A model generated the notes under the pieces. The model was given only the letters and a program-made list of their open reading frames with translations, ran no database searches and was not told where the DNA came from. The translations under genes and the position numbers were made by a program. From positions 1-6,255 of the forward strand of contig JBJXHB010000561.1 of NCBI GenBank assembly GCA_046160725.1: a DNA stretch of 6,255 bases. Direction: 5' to 3'. Positions 1 to 6,255 of this stretch are shown piece by piece; position 1 is the stretch's first letter, and every line of letters starts with the position of its first letter. The DNA is from JBJXHB01 sp046160725. GTDB taxonomy: Bacteria > Pseudomonadota > Gammaproteobacteria > Burkholderiales > Burkholderiaceae_C.

Positions 1-1206
1 GGCCTGCCGCGCCAGCTCGGCCGGTGCCAGGCCGCGCAGGCGGTCCAGCAGGCGGCGGTCGCCGTCGCCGACGAAACCACCGTACAGGTCCTCGTCAACG
101 TCGACCGGCCCGACCGCAGGGCGCTGGAACACCGCGGCCCAATCCACCGCCGGCAGCCGCGCCTCGGCCGCCTCGGCATGGCGCAGGGCCTGGTCGACGT
201 CGATGCCGAAGCGCTGGCGCACGTCCGGCGTCAGCGTCTGCAGGTTGCCGATCACCACCGGCGAGCGGTTGAGATGGATGGTCTTGATCGGCAACCGCAC
301 TGCGCCCGGCGGCAGCGCGTCGGCCCGCACGAACATCCGCTCGCGGATCGCGGCGGCGTCCAGCCCGTCCAGGTCGGACACCGGCTGCGACAGGTCCCAG
401 ACGATCAGCTCGTTGCGGTTGACCGGGTGCGGCGCCAGCGGCCAGACGATGGCCATGCAGCCGCGCTCCACCGGGTAGCGCCCGGACAGGTGCAGCAGCG
501 GCTTGCCGCCACCGCCGATCTCGGCAGCCACAGCGTCCTTGCGGCGCAGCTTGAGGCAGAAGTCCCACAGCCGCTGCTTGCGCTCACGGACCAGCCGGGC
601 CAGCGCGATGGTGGCCCGCACGTCGCTCAGCGCGTCGTGCGCGGCCTCGTGCACCAGGCCTTTGGCCTGGGCCAGCCGTTCCAGCTTGAAGCTGACGCGG
701 CCGTCGTCGCCGGTCGGCCAGGTGATGCCGTCGGGCCGCAGGGCCCAGGTGCAGCGCACCACGTCCAGCAGGTCCCAGCGCCCGCACTGGTCGCGCCACT
801 CGCGGGCATAGGGGTCGTGCAGGTTGCGCCACAGCAGGTGGCGCGTCACCTCGTCGTCGAAGCGGATGCTGTTGTAGCCCACGCCCACCGTGCCCGGCCG
901 CGACAGCGGCGCCAGCACGGTGTCGGCGAAGTCGCGCTCGGCCAGGCCCTGCTCGCGACAGCGCTGCGGCGTGATGCCCGTCAGCAGGCAGGCCTCGGGG
1001 TCGGGCAGGTCGTCCAGCGGCGGCTGGCAGTACTGCAGCAGCGGCGGCTCGATCTCGTTCAGCTCGGCATCGGTGCGCACGCCGGCAAACTGCGCCGGCC
1101 GGCTGCGCCGCACGTCGCGGCCGAAGGTCTCGTAGTCGTGCCAGTAAAACGTGAGTGGCGTCTCGGCGGCGGCCGGGCGCCCGCTGCGGGATGGGGGCAT
1201 CACCAT
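1..1206 (-). CDS. sbcB: Exonuclease I (3'-5' ssDNA exonuclease), C-terminus cut by window edge
   Basis: Degrades single-stranded DNA 3' to 5' in recombination and mismatch repair in the cytoplasm. 402 residues are visible; E. coli ExoI has about 475, so roughly 70 C-terminal residues of the helical domain lie beyond the left edge. The frame stays open to base 1. The DEDDh exonuclease set is complete: D24 and E26 in HDYETFG, D117 in RFDDEVTR, H190 and D195 in AHDALSDV. The motifs RPAQFAGVRTD, LLTGITPQ, GRWDLLDV and ALRPDGI follow the E. coli protein with no gaps through this domain. A SH3-like middle region follows (KPLLHLSGRYP, HPVNRNELIVWDL). The start is ATGGTGATG, overlapping the stop of the upstream barrel gene. 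The ATG at 1206 or the one at 1200 (TGATG) could be used, and no strong ribosome site is seen, so translational coupling is likely. Recognition is by recall of the family, with high certainty. Confidence 0.96.
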   Translation of the reverse strand, partial: MVMPPSRSGRPAAAETPLTFYWHDYETFGRDVRRSRPAQFAGVRTDAELNEIEPPLLQYCQPPLDDLPDPEACLLTGITPQRCREQGLAERDFADTVLAPLSRPGTVGVGYNSIRFDDEVTRHLLWRNLHDPYAREWRDQCGRWDLLDVVRCTWALRPDGITWPTGDDGRVSFKLERLAQAKGLVHEAAHDALSDVRATIALARLVRERKQRLWDFCLKLRRKDAVAAEIGGGGKPLLHLSGRYPVERGCMAIVWPLAPHPVNRNELIVWDLSQPVSDLDGLDAAAIRERMFVRADALPPGAVRLPIKTIHLNRSPVVIGNLQTLTPDVRQRFGIDVDQALRHAEAAEARLPAVDWAAVFQRPAVGPVDVDEDLYGGFVGDGDRRLLDRLRGLAPAELARQA

Positions 1207-3461
1207 GCCGCCCGCATCTCGTCCACGTCGACCTGCATCTTCAGGAACACCTCGTTGCCGCGCCCGACCGCCTGCACGCCCTGGCGTGAGCGGCTGGCAC
1301 CGAGGTAGAACACCGTGCCGGACGAGCGGCGCCAGCTGGCGGTGAGCGAGCCCACCGTGCCGGCATCGTCATAGGCTGAGACACCAGGCTCAGCCAGTCG
1401 CCGCAACGTGGGGTGCTGGACGATCGCGCGCAGGCTGCGCGCGGCGTCCCAGTGCCACACCGCCAGCAGCTGCGCGGCGGTCTCGCGGTACATCGCCTGA
1501 CCGCCCTCGCGCAGCACATCGAGCGTGTAGCTGGGCTCGATCTCGACCCCGGGCCAGGGCCGCGTGCGCACGCCCAGGTACAACCGGCCGCCGTCCCGGG
1601 CCTGGTTGGCCACCACGTCGGCGCGCCGGCCGAGCTGGGCATTGACCTCCAGGATGGGCATCCAGGGCACCGGCGTCACCACCATGTTGGCGTACAGGTA
1701 GCGCTCGGACAGCAGCGGCCCATTTGCGGCGCCCCGCAGGTACGACACCCCGCGCAGCTGCAGGTTCAGCTCGAAGTTGCTCGGCCCGTTCATCCAGAGA
1801 CCGGGCGTGAAATAGCGCTGCACCACCGTGCCGTTGTCCAGCGTCGTCACCTGGTTGGCGTTGAGGTTCAACCACAGCTCGTTGAGCAACCCCACGCCGC
1901 GCCAGCCGAAGCCGGCATGGGCCTCGACCATGCGCACCCCGGCTTGGGCCACGAAGCCGGTGTCGTGGCGGAAGTCCGCGCCCGTCTGCTCCACCGTCAC
2001 GTCGTAGTTGCGCAGGTCGGACTGCCGCACCAGCGTTGCATAGAGCCGGTTGCCCACCTGCTGCGGCCCGCGCGCGAGGCCGCCGGCGTTGTCCGGCAGC
2101 GCGTCGGTGCGGGCATGCAGCCACTGGGCCCGGGCGCGCCAGTTGTCGTCGATCTGCCAGGTCATGTCCGGCCCGAGCACGGTGTTGTCGCCGCGCCCGC
2201 CCTCGTAGCGGCGCGCCGCCGTCAGCAGGCCGACCTGCAGGCCCTCGCGCGTGGACTGCACGCGCCCGGCCAGGGTGGTGGAGGCCGGCTGCTCGGCCAC
2301 GCCGGTGCCGAAGGGCCCGGGCAGCAGCGTGAAGCCGCGGCCCTTGTCGTCGATGACGAAGCCGCTGCCCTGCAGCGTGGGCGCGCGCCAGGTGGCCCGC
2401 AGGCCCCAGCGCGGCTCGGTCAGGCTGCGGGTGTACAGCGCCTCGGTGGGCGAGCGCAGCAGGTCCGAGCTCTCGAAGAAGAACGGCCGCTTCTCCGGGA
2501 AGCTCAGCGCAAACCGGGTATTGCCCTGCAGCTGCGGCACGTCCAGCGCCACCTGGGAGAAGTCGGGCTTGAGGGTGGCGTCCAGCACCAGCTCCGGCAG
2601 CGGCCGCCACTTGACGTCCAGGCTGGCCTCGGTGTGCCGGCGCGTCGTGCGTGGCTGGCCGGCGTCCTGCTGCTGCTCGCGGCGCAGCGTCAGGCTTGGG
2701 CGCAGCGTCAGGTGGCCGGCGCCGGCGGGCAGCTGCACGCCCTGCAGCGGCTGCAGGCCGGCGATGAAGTTGCCGGCCTCCACCGGCACCTTCACCGAGG
2801 TCAGCAGCCAGAACTGATCGCGCGGGACGCGCCGCGCCACCATGATGCGCCAGGGCGCCGCACCGGCGCCGGTGTAGCGCAGCGTGCTGAAGGGCAGCCG
2901 CAGCACCGCGCTCCAGCCATCGGCCTGGCGCGCCGCCGCGCCGTCGTGGTCGAAGTCCGGCGAGAAGTCCTCGTTGTCGTCGTCGGCGGTGTGCATGCCG
3001 TCGGCCAGGATGCCGGCGGCGCTGATGCGGAAGAACTGCGCCGAGCGGCGCTGGCCGACGCCGTCGACATACACCACGACGAAGTCCTGCGTGCGGTTGA
3101 CCGTGTCGCGGCGCACCAGGGGCGCGCGGATCTCGGCCGGCCGCGGGTCGGTCATCTTCACGCCGACATACAGCGCCTGGTCGCTGTAGAGCAGCCGCAC
3201 CTCGGTGCGGTACGGCGGCATGGCGGCACCGCGCGGCGCCTCGACCACGAAGCGGTCATAGGGCACGGCGCGCTGCCAGGCGGGGTGGGTGAGCGTGCCG
3301 TCGAGCTTGATGGTCTCACCAGGCTGCAGGCGCGCGGCCACGATGGGGCCCTCGGCAGCGGCCGCGGCGGTCGTGGCCGCAGGCTGGGCATGAAGGACGG
3401 GCGCGCCCAGCAGGACGGCGGCCAGCGCCAGCGCGCCGGCCCCGTGGATCAATGGCTTCAA
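1200..3461 (-). CDS. DUF5916 outer-membrane beta-barrel protein with N-terminal CBM9-like domain
   Basis: 753 residues from the chosen TTG. The start TTG (3461-3459) sits 7 bases after AAGGGGA and gives a clean signal peptide: KPLIH, a hydrophobic AGALALAAVLLGAPV core, then LHA|Q cleavage near residue 25. A longer frame from an ATG at 3518 would overlap the upstream gene by 44 bases and put a poor leader ahead of this peptide. Residues about 45-205 resemble the family 9 carbohydrate-binding-like domain (IKLDGTLTHPAW, LYSDQALYVGVKMTDP, DGWSAVLRLPFSTLRY). Residues about 298-350 carry the DUF5916 hallmark (KPDFSQVALDVPQ, then FPEKRPFFFESSDLL). The remainder alternates in amphipathic strands with many aromatic residues, and the protein ends in Trp, as outer-membrane barrels usually end in an aromatic residue. 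An acidic stretch at 160-173 could bind metal. Substrate and role are unknown; such proteins are often annotated as carbohydrate-binding, but no catalytic site is evident. It lies 13 bases after the KAS III gene and overlaps sbcB, so it is probably in an operon. Confidence 0.88.
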   Translation of the reverse strand: MKPLIHGAGALALAAVLLGAPVLHAQPAATTAAAAAEGPIVAARLQPGETIKLDGTLTHPAWQRAVPYDRFVVEAPRGAAMPPYRTEVRLLYSDQALYVGVKMTDPRPAEIRAPLVRRDTVNRTQDFVVVYVDGVGQRRSAQFFRISAAGILADGMHTADDDNEDFSPDFDHDGAAARQADGWSAVLRLPFSTLRYTGAGAAPWRIMVARRVPRDQFWLLTSVKVPVEAGNFIAGLQPLQGVQLPAGAGHLTLRPSLTLRREQQQDAGQPRTTRRHTEASLDVKWRPLPELVLDATLKPDFSQVALDVPQLQGNTRFALSFPEKRPFFFESSDLLRSPTEALYTRSLTEPRWGLRATWRAPTLQGSGFVIDDKGRGFTLLPGPFGTGVAEQPASTTLAGRVQSTREGLQVGLLTAARRYEGGRGDNTVLGPDMTWQIDDNWRARAQWLHARTDALPDNAGGLARGPQQVGNRLYATLVRQSDLRNYDVTVEQTGADFRHDTGFVAQAGVRMVEAHAGFGWRGVGLLNELWLNLNANQVTTLDNGTVVQRYFTPGLWMNGPSNFELNLQLRGVSYLRGAANGPLLSERYLYANMVVTPVPWMPILEVNAQLGRRADVVANQARDGGRLYLGVRTRPWPGVEIEPSYTLDVLREGGQAMYRETAAQLLAVWHWDAARSLRAIVQHPTLRRLAEPGVSAYDDAGTVGSLTASWRRSSGTVFYLGASRSRQGVQAVGRGNEVFLKMQVDVDEMRAAW

Positions 3462-3468
3462 GTGGGCG

Positions 3469-3474
3469 TCCCCT

Positions 3475-3475
<1 letters not shown>
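3469..3475 (-). promoter_or_regulatory. Ribosome binding site deciding the TTG start of the barrel gene
   Basis: On the minus strand AAGGGGA lies 7 bases before the TTG at 3461-3459, and its first base is the last base of the TGA stop of the KAS III gene. This strong site, together with the signal peptide that follows directly, argues for TTG over the in-frame ATG at 3518. The arrangement also fits translational coupling to the upstream gene. Confidence 0.7.
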
Positions 3476-4596
<1,121 letters not shown>

Positions 4597-4601
4597 GGAC
4601 G

Positions 4602-4605
4602 CTCC
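4602..4605 (-). promoter_or_regulatory. Ribosome binding site of the KAS III gene
   Basis: GGAG on the minus strand, five bases before the ATG at 4596-4594. It supports this ATG as the start, which also places the first beta strand (RVVISGTGLY) immediately after the initiator, as is usual for the family. Confidence 0.65.
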
Positions 4606-4641
4606 AGGGCGTGCGGCGCTCGTGGCGCCTGGGGATGAGCC

Positions 4642-4658
4642 GGCAGCCGGCGGCTGCC
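4642..4658. repeat. Perfect 7-bp inverted repeat in the KAS III leader
   Basis: GGCAGCC, a 3-base loop, then GGCTGCC. It sits about 45 bases before the KAS III start and would form a compact GC hairpin in the 5' leader of the mRNA. There is no U-tract on either side. It could be a leader structure, a protein-binding palindrome, or chance in very GC-rich DNA. Confidence 0.4.
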
Positions 4659-4711
4659 TTCGGGGGTGGCGGGCAGTTTAGCCAGCCCCGCCGGCGCGGC
4701 TGATCGGCGCC

Positions 4712-4730
4712 GACCCGGGGGGGCCGGGTC
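4712..4730 (-). terminator. Hairpin after the di-heme gene, possible terminator without U-tract
   Basis: GACCCGG, a 5-base homopolymer loop (C on the minus strand, G on the plus), then CCGGGTC. It begins 13 bases past the TGA at 4746-4744 of the di-heme gene. The 7-bp all-strong stem in this position suggests a transcript end or RNA-stabilising structure. The bases after it on the minus strand are GGCGCC, with no run of T, so it is not a canonical intrinsic terminator and read-through into the next unit is possible. Confidence 0.4.
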
Positions 4731-4743
4731 CTTTCGAGCCTCG

Positions 4744-5910
4744 TCAGCGCCTGGCCGCGTCGGCTGAAAGGCTGCGCAGGAAGGCCACCAGGTCCGCCGA
4801 CTCGCCCGGCGTCAGCCGCAACGGCACCAGGATCTGCTCGCCGTCGGCATGGAGCCGGTCCAGGTTCAGCTCGGCGTAGTGGCGCACCACGTCCTCCAGC
4901 GTGGCCAGCTGGCCGTCGTGCAGGTAGGGCGGCGTGTCGGCCACGCCGCGCAGCATGGGCACCTTGAACTCGCCGAAGTTGCGCGGCTGCGCCTGCACAT
5001 GCCGGGTGGCCACGGCGATGTCCATCGCGTCCAGCCGGTCGGCCCAGCGCGACAGCAGGTTGTAGCGGCTGGCCTGCAGCGCGCGCAGGCCGCCGTGCCG
5101 GCCCGGGTCGACCACGCCGGGCCGTACGAAGTGCCGGGCGCCGATGTCGGCGAACTCGCCGTGGCTGAAGGCCGGCCCGCCGTGGCACAGCACGCAGCGC
5201 CCCCGGTCCACGAAGAGCTGCAGCCCGCGCTGCGCAGCCGCGGGATAGCGGGCCGCCGCCACGGCATCGCCGCCCGCCAGTGCGTCCCGGAAGTCGTCAA
5301 AGGGCGTGCGCGGCGACTGCAAAGTCGCCACATAGGCGCCCAGGGCCTTGGCCACCTGCACCAGCAGCGCCTCGTCGCCGCGGCCGGCGGTCGGCAGTGC
5401 GCCGAACGCGGCCACATGGGCCCGACGCAGCGCCGTGTCGCCCCGCACCCGGGCCGACACGGCCGGTGCCGTGGCTGCCATCTCGTCGGTGGCGATCAGC
5501 GCCCGCAGGCTCTGCGACCACAGGCTGTCGGCCGCACCGTCCCAGCCCTGCCAGCGCTGGTGCGCCACGTTCCACAGCGACGGCGTGTGCCGGTCCAGCG
5601 GCACGCGGCCGACGGCGCGCGCGAGGCCGTCGGTGAAGGCCCGCGCGGGCTGGTGGCAGGTGGCGCAGCTCATGCGCCCGGCGGCCGACAGCCGCGGGTC
5701 CGAGAACAGGCGCTGGCCATAGGCGATGGCCGCGGCACGGCCCGAGGCGGCATTGCCCGGGTCCGGCGCCGGCGTGGGCGGCCAGGGGCCCAGGCTCAGG
5801 ATCGTCTGGCGCTGGGCCTCGCTGAAGGCGGGGCCACCACCGGCCGCCGACGCGGTCAACGTGGTCAGCACGCCCAGCAGCGCCACCAGCGCAGCCCAAC
5901 GTCGGGTCAA
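4744..5910 (-). CDS. Di-heme cytochrome c peroxidase / MauG-family protein
   Basis: Exported c-type di-heme protein, 388 residues from the chosen TTG. The start TTG (5910-5908) follows GGAGGT closely and gives a signal peptide: TRRW, a hydrophobic AALVALLGVLTTL core, cleavage near ASA|A at about residue 22. A longer frame upstream only reads through the neighbouring gene out of frame. Heme sites are C82/C85/H86 (SCATCHQ) and C239/C242/H243 (CVLCHGG). Between them lies W123 in GWDG, at the position of the inter-heme tryptophan of the family. The late motif VPMLRGVADTPPYLHDG (H331) is typical. Fourteen residues after that His comes Y345, where peroxidases such as the Pseudomonas enzyme have Met and MauG has Tyr. 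It therefore looks MauG-like: H2O2-driven oxidation of a protein or small substrate in the periplasm, with substrate unknown. It is translationally coupled to the YtkA-like gene upstream by a TTGA overlap. Confidence 0.92.
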   Translation of the reverse strand: MTRRWAALVALLGVLTTLTASAAGGGPAFSEAQRQTILSLGPWPPTPAPDPGNAASGRAAAIAYGQRLFSDPRLSAAGRMSCATCHQPARAFTDGLARAVGRVPLDRHTPSLWNVAHQRWQGWDGAADSLWSQSLRALIATDEMAATAPAVSARVRGDTALRRAHVAAFGALPTAGRGDEALLVQVAKALGAYVATLQSPRTPFDDFRDALAGGDAVAAARYPAAAQRGLQLFVDRGRCVLCHGGPAFSHGEFADIGARHFVRPGVVDPGRHGGLRALQASRYNLLSRWADRLDAMDIAVATRHVQAQPRNFGEFKVPMLRGVADTPPYLHDGQLATLEDVVRHYAELNLDRLHADGEQILVPLRLTPGESADLVAFLRSLSADAARR

Positions 5911-6254
5911 GGCACCTCCAACACCTGCGTCAGGCGCTGCTGCTGGTTGCCCCGCTGCACCTCGACGATCAGGCGCCACGACCCCGGCATGTGCAGCAGC
6001 ACGCCCTGCACCTCCCAAATCCCGGGCTGCAGGGCCTTGATGGTCGGCCGGTAGTTCATGCCATGCCGATGCGCCGGCATGTCGGCGTCGAAGCGCAGCA
6101 GTGTCACCGGCTCGGCGCCGCACAGTTGCACCAGCACCGGCAAGGGCCGGCCGACGACGAAGCGGCCGTCGCGCACCGCGGCCGCGGCCTGCACGCCATC
6201 GGCGGTCATGGTCACCACCTGCGGCGACGGCAAGGCGTCGCCGCAGGCCGCGGC
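5907..6254 (-). CDS. Small exported YtkA-like protein, N-terminus beyond the right edge
   Basis: 115 residues are visible, ending at the TGA at 5909-5907; the frame remains open to the right edge. The first visible residues are AAACGDALPSPQ, which read like the end of a signal peptide: either Ala-Ala-Ala before a lipidated Cys, or a signal peptidase I site. An in-frame TTG at 6233 exists but would discard this leader, so the true start is probably outside. The remainder looks like a small beta-sandwich with strands such as GRPLPVLVQLCG and GSWRLIVEVQRG. The central motif DADMPAHRHGMNYRP (Met and His at 6051-6080), followed by GIWEVQG and LLHMPG, resembles YtkA-like domains. The Met/His cluster could bind copper, but this is inference. 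It has two cysteines that might pair if the first is not lipidated. Its coupling to the di-heme gene suggests a shared task. Function is unknown, and the family assignment is moderate. Confidence 0.75.
   Translation of the reverse strand, partial: AAACGDALPSPQVVTMTADGVQAAAAVRDGRFVVGRPLPVLVQLCGAEPVTLLRFDADMPAHRHGMNYRPTIKALQPGIWEVQGVLLHMPGSWRLIVEVQRGNQQQRLTQVLEVP
5914..5919 (-). promoter_or_regulatory. Ribosome binding site for the TTG start of the di-heme gene
   Basis: GGAGGT on the minus strand ends three bases before the TTG at 5910-5908. It lies inside the last codons of the upstream gene, whose TGA stop shares two bases with the TTG. The match is close to consensus though the spacing is short. 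The signal peptide that starts exactly here supports the choice. Confidence 0.6.
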
Positions 6255-6255
6255 G

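Larger units (their letters stand above)
4597..4743. other. Intergenic region between the di-heme gene and the KAS III gene
   Basis: This 147-base gap is the only non-coding stretch longer than 13 bases in the window. It should hold the end of the di-heme transcript and the promoter and leader of the KAS III/barrel/sbcB unit. It contains two perfect 7-bp inverted repeats (4642-4658 and 4712-4730). On the minus strand there is a TAAACT at 4680-4675 that matches four of six bases of a sigma-70 -10 element. No convincing -35 element is seen 16-18 bases upstream of it, so the promoter is only a candidate. No small open frame with a good start site stands out. Confidence 0.55.

Noticed and set aside
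178..1308. Plus-strand open frame of 376 codons opposite sbcB
   Set aside because: Antisense shadow of exonuclease I, whose catalytic motifs are intact on the minus strand; no recognisable protein features.
1390..2610. Minus-strand open frame of 406 codons inside the barrel gene
   Set aside because: Out-of-frame shadow of the barrel gene, with Ala/Arg/Gly-rich translation and no features.
4849..6054. Plus-strand open frame of 401 codons opposite the di-heme gene
   Set aside because: Antisense to the di-heme protein with its two CXXCH sites; Arg/His/Gly-rich composition typical of a shadow frame.
5911..6123. N-terminal extension of the di-heme frame back to an ATG at 6123
   Set aside because: The added residues are Arg/Ala-rich and overlap the YtkA-like gene out of frame, and they would bury the signal peptide that starts at the TTG at 5910.

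Overview
This is a very GC-rich, gene-dense bacterial window. Five genes account for almost all of it, and all are read from the minus strand. Third-position GC is strong throughout, and the proteins fit a Gram-negative proteobacterium: an outer-membrane beta-barrel, exported c-type cytochrome, SbcB-type exonuclease I and a long KAS III. The overall look suggests a betaproteobacterium of the Burkholderiales (Rubrivivax/Ideonella/Roseateles-like). That placement is inference from base composition and protein style, not a database match.

In transcription order (right to left), the first unit is a two-gene envelope module. A small secreted YtkA-like protein (5907-6254, its start lies beyond the right edge) overlaps a di-heme cytochrome c peroxidase/MauG-family protein (4744-5910) through a TTGA stop/start overlap. 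The di-heme protein has two CXXCH sites, and a tyrosine at the position where classical bacterial peroxidases use methionine as a heme ligand. A GC-rich hairpin follows its stop codon.

After a 147-base gap (4597-4743), which carries two hairpins and a weak promoter candidate, comes a second unit of three tightly packed genes. They are a 373-residue beta-ketoacyl-ACP synthase III (3475-4596), a DUF5916/CBM9-like outer-membrane beta-barrel protein (1200-3461, TTG start) and exonuclease I, sbcB (1-1206, cut by the left edge). Spacing is 13 bases between the first two, and the last two overlap by a few bases, so co-transcription is likely. The functional link is not obvious.

The most interesting part is the di-heme enzyme/small exported protein pair. 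Its layout recalls known systems in which a MauG-like enzyme oxidises a residue on a dedicated partner (MauG on pre-methylamine dehydrogenase, MbnH on MbnP). Nothing here looks like a mobile element, CRISPR array, tRNA or rRNA. Several long plus-strand open frames are antisense shadows of the real genes.
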